From Duganella radicis (GTDB lineage: Bacteria > Pseudomonadota > Gammaproteobacteria > Burkholderiales > Burkholderiaceae_D): a DNA stretch of 37,949 nucleotides. Each line of letters begins with the position of its first letter. Position 1 is the stretch's first letter. Position numbers and translations under genes: made by a program. Below are positions 17,138 to 25,001 of the stretch, one piece after another. Under the pieces are notes generated by a model, which did not search any database, was not told the DNA's origin, and saw nothing but the letters and a program-made list of their open reading frames with translations. The stretch is from the NCBI RefSeq assembly GCF_009720825.1, contig NZ_WNKY01000055.1:1-37949 (forward strand), written 5' to 3'.

Positions 17138-17782
17138 ATGTCCGATGCCGCCGTCCAAGCTGTTCCCGCTCCCAAGAAACGCGGCCGCCCGCAAAAAGGC
17201 GAAGGCGGCGGGCTGCGCGCCGAGTTGATCGAGAAATCCGCCGAACTGTTCCGCACCAAGGGCTACGACAACACCACCGTGCGCGATATCGCCGCCGCCA
17301 CCGGCATCCAAGCCGGCAGCTGGTTTTATCACTTCAAGACCAAACAGGACATCCTGGCCGCCATCATGGAGCAGGGCCTGCTGCGCGCGCTGGAGGAGAT
17401 CGAGGCCGTCGCCGCCCAGCCGCTCTCGCCCAGCGCCCTGCTGCACCGGCTGGTCGAGGTCCACCTGCACGCCCTGCTGGCGCCCGACCACCATTTCATC
17501 GCCGTGCTGCTGTATGAATGGCGCTCGCTCGACCAGGCTTCGCGCGCCCGCCTGGTCGCCCTCAAGGACCGCTACGAGGCGATCTGGGACGAGGCGATTG
17601 CCGCACTGCACCAATCGGGTGCCTGGGTCACGCCCTCGCAGTTCGACCGGCTGCTGATCTTCGGCGCCCTCAACTGGACGGTGCAGTGGTACAAGCCGGG
17701 CTACGGCGCCGACGTGCAGCAGTTGGCGCAACAGGCCATGCGCTTCATCCTGCGCACGCCCGCGCCAGTTGAGGCACAATAG
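17138..17782 (+). CDS. TetR/AcrR family transcriptional regulator
   Basis: A 214-residue protein. A basic N-terminal tail with an AT-hook-like KKRGRPQKGE precedes the TetR DNA-binding domain at about residues 28-75 (IEKSAELFRTKGYDNTTVRDIAAATGIQAGSWFYHFKTKQDIL). The C-terminal ligand domain is helical and resembles the KstR2/fatty-acid-responsive type. It is followed 21 bp later by an ABM-domain gene, possibly cotranscribed. The ligand is unknown. Confidence 0.9.
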   Translation: MSDAAVQAVPAPKKRGRPQKGEGGGLRAELIEKSAELFRTKGYDNTTVRDIAAATGIQAGSWFYHFKTKQDILAAIMEQGLLRALEEIEAVAAQPLSPSALLHRLVEVHLHALLAPDHHFIAVLLYEWRSLDQASRARLVALKDRYEAIWDEAIAALHQSGAWVTPSQFDRLLIFGALNWTVQWYKPGYGADVQQLAQQAMRFILRTPAPVEAQ

Positions 17783-17803
17783 AGCATCCGTCCACCGTCA
17801 GGA

Positions 17804-18109
17804 ATGTCCATGATTTACGAAATCGCCGAGTTGTACATCAAGCCCGAAGCCCACGCCGCCTTCCAGGCCGCCGTCGCCCAGGCGGTGCCGATTTTCAAGG
17901 CCGCCAAGGGCTGCCAGTCCATGCGTCTCGATCGCGATATCGAAACGCCGGACACGTATCATCTGGTGATCGAGTGGGAGACGCTGGAGAATCACACCGT
18001 CGATTTTCGCGGCAGCAGCGGTTTCCAGGACTGGCGCGGACTGGTCGGCGGCCATTTCGCGCTGCCGCCCAAGGTAGAGCATTTTGAAACCGTGGTGGCC
18101 GGCTTCTGA
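17804..18109 (+). CDS. Antibiotic biosynthesis monooxygenase (ABM) domain protein
   Basis: A 101-residue single ABM ferredoxin-like domain (IYEIAELYIKPEAHAAFQAAV, GCQSMRLDRDIETPDTYHLVIEWETLENH). Such small dimeric proteins include quinol monooxygenases and haem- or quinone-handling enzymes, but many have no known substrate. Two ATGs (17804 and 17810) are possible. The gene follows the TetR regulator closely on the same strand and may be part of its operon. Confidence 0.85.
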   Translation: MSMIYEIAELYIKPEAHAAFQAAVAQAVPIFKAAKGCQSMRLDRDIETPDTYHLVIEWETLENHTVDFRGSSGFQDWRGLVGGHFALPPKVEHFETVVAGF

Positions 18110-18148
18110 GCGGCCGCCACGCACCATGTGTCTCAGCAGGAGGCCATC

Positions 18149-18451
18149 ATGACCCGCAGCATCCATCGCAACTTTGAGCAGGTAACGGACGCCGAAAGCG
18201 CCCGCAGCGCCCTGCTCTCCAGCGGTTTCCCGCAATCGAGCGTGAAGCTGACCAAGCACACCACGCTGGCGCCGAATGTGGCCACCAGCACGGTTGGCAA
18301 TCTGCTCGATTCGCTGACGCCGGGCGGTCCCGCCGCCGCGGCCGCCGCGCGCCAGCGCAGCGGCGCCATGCTCACCGTCGATATCTACGATGACGACGAG
18401 CGCGACAAGGCCGATTCCATCATGGGCGGCTACGGCGCCCGCGAGGCCTGA
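18149..18451 (+). CDS. Small protein, possibly YflT-like stress protein
   Basis: A 100-residue protein starting at the ATG after CAGCAGGAGGCC, a strong Shine-Dalgarno; the upstream ATG at 18128 has none. The pattern SIHRNFEQVTDAESARSALLSSGFPQSSVKL, then a Gly/Ala-rich loop and AMLTVDIYDDDERDKADSIMGGYGA resembles the half-domain layout of heat-induced/general stress YflT-type proteins. The assignment is weak. It probably sits in the same transcription unit as the ABM gene or just behind it. Confidence 0.6.
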   Translation: MTRSIHRNFEQVTDAESARSALLSSGFPQSSVKLTKHTTLAPNVATSTVGNLLDSLTPGGPAAAAAARQRSGAMLTVDIYDDDERDKADSIMGGYGAREA

Positions 18452-18472
18452 GCCCGGGCGCCAGCCGGCGCC

Positions 18473-20779
18473 TCAATCCTGCCCGGCCAGCGCCGCCGTG
18501 TCATCGTCGGCGCAGCAGGCCGTGCCGGCGCCCAACTCGCGCTGCTGCCAGGCGCCGGCATCGGCCACGGTCAACGGCCGCGCATAGTAATAGCCCTGCA
18601 ACGCGTGACAGCCAGCGTCACGCGCGGCGATCGCTTGCTCCAGCGTTTCGATGCCCTCGGCCACCACTTGCAGGTCCAGCGCGCCGGCCAGCTGGCAGAT
18701 CGCCGTCACCACCGCCACCGCGTCGGGCGCCGGCAGCGGCGAAATCAGGCCGCGGTCGATCTTCAGGGTGTTGAGCGGCAGCTCGCGCAGCATGCTGAGC
18801 GAGGAGAAGCCGGTGCCGAAATCGTCCATCGCCACTTCGATCCCCAGCGCGCGCAGCTGTTGCAGCTGGGTCTGGGTATCTTCGAGATTTTCCACCGCCG
18901 CGCTCTCGGTGATTTCCAGCGTCAGGCAATGCGCGGGAATGCCGGTCTGCTGCAAAATCCGCTGCACCAGTTGCGGGAAGCCCTTGTTCAGCAGCTGCAT
19001 CGGCGAGACGTTGACCGCCACCGGCACGCAGCCGCCGATCGCGCGCCGCCAGTCGGCGATCTGGCGGCAGGCGCGTTCCAGCAGCAGCGAGCCCAGTTCG
19101 GAAATCTGGCCGGTGCGCTCGGCGATCGCGATGAATTCCACCGGGCTGACCGGGCCGATGCCGGGGCGGTGCCAACGCGCCAGCGCCTCAAAGCCCAGCA
19201 GCCTGCCGCTGACGGCGTCGATCTTGGGTTGGTAGTCGAGATAGATTTCCTGGTTGCGGATGCCCTTGCGCAGCGCCTGTTCGTTTTCCAGCGCCGTGCT
19301 GCTCATCTGCGCGAAGCGCCGTTCGGCCATCGACAGCGAGGTGCCGGGGATGCGCTTGGCCTGGTACATGGCGGCGTTGGCGGCGCGCAGCAGCGCCTCG
19401 GCGTCGACCGCGTGGTCGGGGAAGATGGCCAGCCCCATCGAGGCGTCGATCACATACTCGCCGCCGGCCAGCCGCACCGGCCGCGCGCAGGCGGCCTGCA
19501 AGCGCGCCGCCAGTTCGCGCGGCGCGCCGCCTTCCGGATCGACGATGGCGAATTCATCGCCGCCCAGCCGCATCAGCTCGGCGCGCGCGCCCAGCACCTC
19601 GCGCAGCTGCGCGGCAAAGGCTTTCAGCAACTGGTCGCCGGCCACCAGGCCCTGGCTCTGGTTGAACAGCTTGAAGCGGTCGATATTCAGCACCACCAGC
19701 GTGCACGGCGGCGAGCCGTCGGTCAGGTAGCAGTATTCGTTGAGGCGCTGCATCAGCACCGCGCGGTTCGGCAGGCCGGTCAGCTTGTCGTGGGTGGCCT
19801 GGTGCAGCAGTTCGCGCGCGCTGGCGTTGCGTTCGGTGTCGTCGGTGATCAGGATGTGGGTGGCCAGCTGACCGTCCCACTCCACCCGCCACGCCTCGAA
19901 GCGCAGCTCCAGCTCGCGCCCGTCCGCCACCTGGCGCCGCCCTTCCCAGCTGGTGAGGTCGGTCTGGCCGCTTTGCAGCAAGCCGTGATGATGCTGGAGC
20001 AGCGCCTCGCTGAACGCTTGCGGCGGCAGGTCGGAAAAAGCGATGTGATGGTCCAGCCCCAGCGGCATGCCATAGATTGTGCGCGCCGCCGGATTGGCGT
20101 ACAGGATGCGGGCGCCGTCGGTCACCACCACGCCTTGCAGGGAGTGCTCGGTCAGCTGCTGGAAGCGCGCGGCCAGCTTGCCGGACTCGCGCAGTGCGCC
20201 ATCCAGCGCCGACAGCATGAACACCGCGCCGATCAGGGCGCGCAGCAAGGTGGCGATGACGATGTTGAGCGCCAGCGCCGGTTCGCCGTAGAAGATCAGC
20301 AGCAGCTGGTTCAAGCCCAGCGCGATCAGCAGCGGGCCGGCCAGCCGCACGCCGGCGCCGGTGCGCCACAGCCAGCGCATGGCCAGCGCGCCCATGGTCA
20401 GCAGCACGCTCATGTTGAACAGCGGCCAGTACAGCAGTTTGTGCTCGTTGTTCGGCAGCAGCAAGGCGGCCAGCGCCAGCGCGATGATCAGCGCCGCCGC
20501 GCCCTGCGGCAGGCGGCGCCCGGACAGCTGCGTCACGCCCGAGGACAGAAACAGCAGGTTGGGAATCGCGCCCAGCACCACCAGCGGGACGCCGAGCGTC
20601 TGCCACGGCGCCGGCGCGGCCACCGACACCAGGTAGCCGAACGGCAGCAGCGCGGCAAACAGGGTCGAGCAGCCCATGTCGCGCGCGAAGGTCTGGACGC
20701 GATGGCGCCGCCACACCAGCAGCAGCACCAGGCCCACCACCGCGTACATGCCGGCGCTGATCAGGTACAGGTAGTTCAT
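18473..20779 (-). CDS. Membrane GGDEF-EAL protein with PAS domain
   Basis: A 768-residue protein; the ATG at 20779 overlaps the pncB stop by 4 bp. Residues about 1-195 hold some seven transmembrane helices. A PAS domain follows (about 205-330), then GGDEF (about 335-495) with RLGGDEFAIV intact and the metal-site Asp in LNIDRFK, then EAL (about 505-755) with GFEALARWH, DDFGTGFSSL, LKIDRGLI and AEGIETLEQ. Both cyclic-di-GMP synthesis and hydrolysis motifs are complete. No clear RxxD inhibitory site is seen ahead of GGDEF. The net activity cannot be read from sequence. Coupling to NAD-salvage genes is unusual. Confidence 0.92.
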   Translation of the reverse strand: MNYLYLISAGMYAVVGLVLLLVWRRHRVQTFARDMGCSTLFAALLPFGYLVSVAAPAPWQTLGVPLVVLGAIPNLLFLSSGVTQLSGRRLPQGAAALIIALALAALLLPNNEHKLLYWPLFNMSVLLTMGALAMRWLWRTGAGVRLAGPLLIALGLNQLLLIFYGEPALALNIVIATLLRALIGAVFMLSALDGALRESGKLAARFQQLTEHSLQGVVVTDGARILYANPAARTIYGMPLGLDHHIAFSDLPPQAFSEALLQHHHGLLQSGQTDLTSWEGRRQVADGRELELRFEAWRVEWDGQLATHILITDDTERNASARELLHQATHDKLTGLPNRAVLMQRLNEYCYLTDGSPPCTLVVLNIDRFKLFNQSQGLVAGDQLLKAFAAQLREVLGARAELMRLGGDEFAIVDPEGGAPRELAARLQAACARPVRLAGGEYVIDASMGLAIFPDHAVDAEALLRAANAAMYQAKRIPGTSLSMAERRFAQMSSTALENEQALRKGIRNQEIYLDYQPKIDAVSGRLLGFEALARWHRPGIGPVSPVEFIAIAERTGQISELGSLLLERACRQIADWRRAIGGCVPVAVNVSPMQLLNKGFPQLVQRILQQTGIPAHCLTLEITESAAVENLEDTQTQLQQLRALGIEVAMDDFGTGFSSLSMLRELPLNTLKIDRGLISPLPAPDAVAVVTAICQLAGALDLQVVAEGIETLEQAIAARDAGCHALQGYYYARPLTVADAGAWQQRELGAGTACCADDDTAALAGQD

Positions 20780-21972
20780 GCGGCGGCCGGATGGTTGAAC
20801 ACCTGGCGCAGGTAGGCCAGGAAGGTCTCGTCCTTGCACACGGTCTTGCCGGGCGAGTCGGACAGCTTGGCCACCGACTGGCCGTTACAGCACACCAGCT
20901 TCATGACGATGTTGAGCGGCGCCAGGCCGACGTCATTGGTCAGGTGGGTGCCGATGCCGAAGCCGGTCATGATGCGGTCGGCGAAATGACGGTACAGGGC
21001 AATCGCGCTGTCCAGGTTCAGGCCGTCGGAGAACACCAGCCGCTTGGTTTTGGCGTCGATGCGCAGCGCCGCGTAGTGGGCGATGGCTTTCTCGCCCCAC
21101 ACCACCGGATCGCCGGAGTCGTGGCGCAGGCCGTCGAACAGCTTGGCGAAGTAGAGGTCGAAGTCGTCGAGGAAGGCGTCCATGCCGACCACGTCGGTCA
21201 GGGCGACGCCGAGGTCGCCGCGGTATTCCTGCACCCACGCCTCCAGCGAGGCTTTCTGGAAATCGCGCAGGCGCACGCCGAAGGCCTGGAACGATTGCAT
21301 GTATTCATGCGCCATGGTGCCGATCGGGATCAGGCCGAACCGCATGGCCTGGTAGACGTTGGAGGTGCCCTTGAAATAGTCCGGCACGTCGCGCGCCAGG
21401 CGCTGCACCACCTCGTCGTGCCAGGCGCCGGAGAAGCGGCGGCGCGTGCCGAAGTCGGAAAACTCGAACGGGAAGCGGCGCGCCGGCTCGGCGCCGAAGG
21501 CGTTCAGCGCGGCGATCTTGGCCGCCAGCCGGGTGCGGCCCTCGGCCAGCGCGGCGGCCTGATCGAAGCGCCTGAAGTACAGTTCGTTGACGATGTACAG
21601 CACGTAGATTTCAAACCCCATCACGTGCACCTGCGGGCCGCTGGCGTGGATCACCAGCGTGCCGCCCGCGGTCCGCACATCGATGAACTTGCGCTGGAAG
21701 CGGAACACGGTGAGGAAGTCGACGAAGTCGCTCTTCATGTAGCGCAGCGAGCGCAGGTAGCTCAGTTCCTCGTCGCGGAAGCTCATCGAGCACAGGTGAT
21801 CGAGCTCCTGCTCGACCTCCTCGCGCAGGTCGGCCAGCGGGAAGGCCGGGGTGTTGCGGCAGACGAATTCGTACTCGGTGTGCGAGTTGGGATGGCCGTG
21901 CAGTAGCGCCTGCCACATGGTGAATTTGTACAGATCCGTCTCCAGCAGGCTACGGACAACAGGCTGCTTCAT
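20776..21972 (-). CDS. pncB: Nicotinate phosphoribosyltransferase
   Basis: A 398-residue enzyme of the Preiss-Handler route, forming nicotinate mononucleotide from nicotinate and PRPP with ATP. The start (MKQPVVRSLLETDLYKFTMWQ) fits bacterial NAPRTase. Other signatures are FSDFGTRRRFSG, GTSNVYQA and PIGTMAHEYMQSFQAFG, whose His is the phosphorylated residue in enterobacterial enzymes. HDSGDPVVWGEKA, LVFSDGLNLD and GFGIGTHLTND form the phosphate-binding barrel. Both ends overlap neighbours by 4 bp (the nicotinamidase-like gene upstream, GGDEF-EAL downstream), so translation is coupled. Confidence 0.96.
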   Translation of the reverse strand: MKQPVVRSLLETDLYKFTMWQALLHGHPNSHTEYEFVCRNTPAFPLADLREEVEQELDHLCSMSFRDEELSYLRSLRYMKSDFVDFLTVFRFQRKFIDVRTAGGTLVIHASGPQVHVMGFEIYVLYIVNELYFRRFDQAAALAEGRTRLAAKIAALNAFGAEPARRFPFEFSDFGTRRRFSGAWHDEVVQRLARDVPDYFKGTSNVYQAMRFGLIPIGTMAHEYMQSFQAFGVRLRDFQKASLEAWVQEYRGDLGVALTDVVGMDAFLDDFDLYFAKLFDGLRHDSGDPVVWGEKAIAHYAALRIDAKTKRLVFSDGLNLDSAIALYRHFADRIMTGFGIGTHLTNDVGLAPLNIVMKLVCCNGQSVAKLSDSPGKTVCKDETFLAYLRQVFNHPAAA

Positions 21973-22871
21973 GCGTTCCCCATCGCCACCGCGCGGCTGG
22001 CGTTGTCCAGCAGTTCCGGCAACACGTCGGCCGACTGCATCAGCTGCACGCCGCGCGCCTGCATGGCGCGCAGGAAGCTTTGGTACTGCGGCTCGAAGCC
22101 GCTCACCGGGCTGACGCAGTCGGTGATCAGCGCCAGCTTGCGCAAGGAAGCGGCGCCGTATTCCCGCTCGAAATAATCGGCGATGTGTTCTACCGTGGCT
22201 TTCACGCAGTGGCTGCCGGCCTCGCCGGCCACGTAGATGCGGTCGGCCTCGGCCAGCGAGCGCACGAACCTGGTGTTGAACTGGGTGTCGGGGTCGTCCT
22301 CGTACGGCACCTCGGCCTGCACGGCGGAATAGTGCTCGGTCCAGGGATTGGAGCCCTTGGCCAGCTTGGCGACGATGCCCAGCGCGGCCTCTTCCCAATG
22401 GCTGTAGGCGGCGCGCACGTCGGCGTGGACGTTATGGCCCCAGCTGCCGATCTCGCAGTGCACCGGCCACACCATCAGCCGGTAGCGGCCGGCGGCCTCC
22501 AGCCGGTCGAGGTAGTTCAATGCCAGCGCCAGGCCGGCCGGATGGCGCGGCAGGTATTTTTGCGCGCGCACCTCGGCGGCGGTGATCTCAGTGAACGGGG
22601 CGACCGGGGCGCCGTCGGCGGCGATCCAGAAGGTCGGATGGGCGATGTCGAAACGGTGGTGGGAATCGAGGGTGAGGCTGATCGCCGTGAGGCCGGCGCG
22701 GCCGCGGTTGATCAGGCTTGCCAGGCGCAGCATGTCCTGGTGGGCGCCTGGCACCGGCAAGGCTGGCGCCAGCGCTTGCCGGCTGACCGGGTCGATCGGC
22801 CGGTAGGTTTCCGGCAGGTCGCAAAAATCGTTTTGCGGGTCTATCATCAAAAGATGCAGATTCCGTTTCAT
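21969..22871 (-). CDS. Nicotinamidase-like isochorismatase-family hydrolase
   Basis: A 300-residue protein; the ATG at 22871 has GGAG 6 nt upstream. MIDPQNDFCDLP carries the catalytic Asp, and YVAGEAGSHCVKATVEHI carries the catalytic Cys with the usual cis-peptide neighbourhood. It is clearly longer than PncA (~210 residues) through inserts in the middle. Direct 4-bp overlap with pncB points to conversion of nicotinamide to nicotinate as its role. A related amidase activity on another nicotinamide-like compound cannot be excluded. Confidence 0.85.
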   Translation of the reverse strand: MKRNLHLLMIDPQNDFCDLPETYRPIDPVSRQALAPALPVPGAHQDMLRLASLINRGRAGLTAISLTLDSHHRFDIAHPTFWIAADGAPVAPFTEITAAEVRAQKYLPRHPAGLALALNYLDRLEAAGRYRLMVWPVHCEIGSWGHNVHADVRAAYSHWEEAALGIVAKLAKGSNPWTEHYSAVQAEVPYEDDPDTQFNTRFVRSLAEADRIYVAGEAGSHCVKATVEHIADYFEREYGAASLRKLALITDCVSPVSGFEPQYQSFLRAMQARGVQLMQSADVLPELLDNASRAVAMGNA

Positions 22872-22927
22872 GGGGACTCCGTTGCAATGAGCCCCCATGA
22901 TACCCCAGCGCGGGGCGCCGATGTTGC

Positions 22928-23539
22928 TCAGGCGGCAATCGCCTCGATTTGCGCGCGGCTCTTGGCCAGCGCGGCGTTGACGGCTTCTTCGCCCATGGCC
23001 ACGCCTTCGGCCACCACGAAGGTGACGTCGGTCATGCCCAGGAAGCCCAGCACCGAACGCAGGTAGGTGGTGGTGTGGTCGTAGGCGGCGGCCGGGCCGG
23101 CGCTGTAGGCGCCGCCGGTGGCCACGATCACATATACTTTCTTGCCGTGCACCAGGCCTTCGGGGCCGTTGGCGCCGTACTTGAAGGTGCGGCCGGCGCG
23201 GGCCACGTGGTCGATCCAGGCTTTCAGGCCGGAGGTCACGGAGAAGTTGTACATCGGCGCGCCGATGACGATGGTGTCGGCGGCCAGCAGTTCGTCGACC
23301 AGGGTGTCCGAGGTCTTGATGGTGAAGGCTTGCTCGGCGTTGCGCTGCTCGGCCGGGGTGAAGTAGGCGCCCAGCATTTGCTCGGTCAGGTGCGGCACCG
23401 GGCTGGTGGCCAGGTCGCGGGTGACCACGCTGGTCGAGGGGTCGGCTGCTTTCAGCTTGGCGATGAATTCCGCGCCCAGTTGGCGGGTCAGGGAACCGGT
23501 GCTGCGCACGCTGCTGTCGATGTGGAGTACGTTTGCCAT
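22928..23539 (-). CDS. azoR: FMN-dependent NADH-azoreductase
   Basis: A 203-residue flavodoxin-like quinone/azo reductase. The N-terminus VLHIDSSVRSTGSLTRQLG binds FMN phosphate, and GAPMYNFSVTSGLKAWIDHVARAGRTFKY plus VIVATGGAYSAG are AzoR hallmarks. It reduces quinones and azo dyes by two-electron transfer, protecting from electrophile stress. AAAGGA lies 7 nt before the ATG. A divergent LysR gene 100 bp away probably controls it. It is 56 bp upstream of the nicotinamidase-like gene on the same strand and could share its transcript. Confidence 0.94.
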   Translation of the reverse strand: MANVLHIDSSVRSTGSLTRQLGAEFIAKLKAADPSTSVVTRDLATSPVPHLTEQMLGAYFTPAEQRNAEQAFTIKTSDTLVDELLAADTIVIGAPMYNFSVTSGLKAWIDHVARAGRTFKYGANGPEGLVHGKKVYVIVATGGAYSAGPAAAYDHTTTYLRSVLGFLGMTDVTFVVAEGVAMGEEAVNAALAKSRAQIEAIAA

Positions 23540-23624
23540 GATGCTGTGTCCTTTCGGTGAGGGAATGGCCGCATCATAAAACGATTATAATATCGACGAA
23601 ATGCGGTTTATTTCTATTTTACTT

Positions 23625-23639
23625 ATCGATAAAATCGAT
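23625..23639. promoter_or_regulatory. LysR-type T-N11-A dyad between azoR and lysR
   Basis: ATCGAT-AAA-ATCGAT is a perfect dyad that contains T-N11-A, the LysR consensus, and ends 1 bp before the LysR ATG. A site there would suit autorepression. The short AT-rich intergenic region should also hold the azoR promoter. Confidence 0.5.
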
Positions 23640-23640
23640 C

Positions 23641-24711
23641 ATGAGAGACCCCGGCCTTCCCTCCCTCGACCAGTTGCGCGTGTTCATTGCCGTCATCGAC
23701 CATGGCGGCTTTGCCCACGCGGCGCGCGCCCTGCACCGCACCCAGTCGGTGATCAGTTACACCATTGCCAATCTTGAAGAACAGCTCAACGTCGCCCTGC
23801 TCGACCGCAGCAAGCGCAAGCCCACCCTGACCGAGGCCGGCAAGGCGCTGCTGGCCGACGCGCGCGCGGTGTCGCTCAAGGTCGACGGCATGCGCGCGCG
23901 CGCCAAGGCGCTGTCGGCCGGACTGGAGGCGGAGGTGTCGCTGGTGGTGGATGTGATGTTCTCGACCTGCAAGCTGGTGCGCATCCTGCACGCCTTCCAG
24001 AAGGAATTCCCGACCGTCTCCATGCGCCTGCGCACCGAGGCGCTGGGCGCGGTGACGCAGTTGGTGGTGGACGGCACTTGCCGCATCGGCATCAGCGGCT
24101 GGATGCCGGGCACGCCGGACGTGATCGAGCGCCAGGCTTGCGGCTTCGTCACCATGGTGCCGGTGGTGGCGCCCGACCATCCGCTGGCGCAGATCGAGGG
24201 CATCGTGCCGAGCGCCATCCTGCGCGAGCACACCCAACTGGTGTTGACCGACCGCAGCACGCTGACCCAGGGCCAGGACTTCGGCGTGCTGGCCCTGCGC
24301 GACTGGCGCTTGGGCGATCTCAGCTCCAAGCACGCGCTGCTGCGCAACGGCATCGGCTGGGGCAATATGCCGCTGGAGTTCGTGCAGTGGGATCTGGATG
24401 CGGGCCGGCTGGTGCAATTGCAGATCGCCGAGGGCAGTTCGTTCAGCTTCCCGTTGTACATCATCCGGCGCGGCGACGAGGAGCCGGGTCCGGCCACGCG
24501 CTGGCTGATCCAGCAATTCCTCGACCTCGAACAGGGCGGCGACACGCCGCTCAGCGAGCGCGAGGCCTGCGAGTTGCAGGCCCACGCGGCGCAGGCGCAC
24601 GGCTATCACCAGTTGACCGCGAGCGGCGAACGCAAAATGCCGGCGCCGCCGCAGCCGGGCGCGCCGGCCGGGCTGGCGGTGGCCGCGCCTATTTCACTCC
24701 GGCCGCGCTGA
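23641..24711 (+). CDS. LysR family transcriptional regulator (divergent from azoR)
   Basis: A 356-residue protein, longer than the usual ~300 residues because of a C-terminal Ala/Pro-rich extension of about 45 residues. The winged HTH is at residues about 8-66 (LDQLRVFIAVIDHGGFAHAARALHRTQSVISYTIANLEEQL), followed by the two-lobed inducer domain. The ATG at 23641 is preferred over upstream starts because it gives the standard LysR beginning. Probably the regulator of azoR. Its 3' end overlaps the convergent cbpM gene by 23 bp. Confidence 0.9.
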   Translation: MRDPGLPSLDQLRVFIAVIDHGGFAHAARALHRTQSVISYTIANLEEQLNVALLDRSKRKPTLTEAGKALLADARAVSLKVDGMRARAKALSAGLEAEVSLVVDVMFSTCKLVRILHAFQKEFPTVSMRLRTEALGAVTQLVVDGTCRIGISGWMPGTPDVIERQACGFVTMVPVVAPDHPLAQIEGIVPSAILREHTQLVLTDRSTLTQGQDFGVLALRDWRLGDLSSKHALLRNGIGWGNMPLEFVQWDLDAGRLVQLQIAEGSSFSFPLYIIRRGDEEPGPATRWLIQQFLDLEQGGDTPLSEREACELQAHAAQAHGYHQLTASGERKMPAPPQPGAPAGLAVAAPISLRPR

Positions 24712-25000
24712 GTTTGCCGCGCAGGCGGCGGATTTCTTCCGACAGGTCCACCACCAGCGCGGCCACGTCGTCGTTGGCTTCAAAGGTGCGCTCGATCTGA
24801 CACAGCCGGCGCGCGCGCACCAGGTCGGCGCTGCTGAAACGCCAGCCGCCGCTGTGCTCGGGCGCGTCCTCCAGCAGGATGCCGGTGCGCACATGCTGCA
24901 CCACCCATTCCGGTTCCACCGCGCACGCCTGCGCCAGTTCCTCCAGCGTCAGCGCGGCCTCGTCGTCGACCACCACGGCCGTCAAGATTGCCTGTCCCAT
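24689..25000 (-). CDS. cbpM: Chaperone modulator CbpM
   Basis: A 103-residue MerR-helix-like protein (LTLEELAQACAVEPEWVVQHVRTGILLED, WRFSSADLVRARRLCQIERTFEAN, then an amphipathic helix EEIRRLRGKL). CbpM binds the J-domain of CbpA and blocks its co-chaperone and DNA-binding activity. Its ATG follows the cbpA stop by one base with GGAGG embedded in the end of cbpA, so translation is coupled. Confidence 0.9.
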   Translation of the reverse strand: MGQAILTAVVVDDEAALTLEELAQACAVEPEWVVQHVRTGILLEDAPEHSGGWRFSSADLVRARRLCQIERTFEANDDVAALVVDLSEEIRRLRGKLSAAGVK

Positions 25001-25001
25001 T

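Noticed and set aside
18605..20815. 736-codon plus-strand open frame opposite the GGDEF-EAL gene
   Set aside because: Arg/His/Gln-rich antisense shadow of a gene whose catalytic motifs are all in the other frame.
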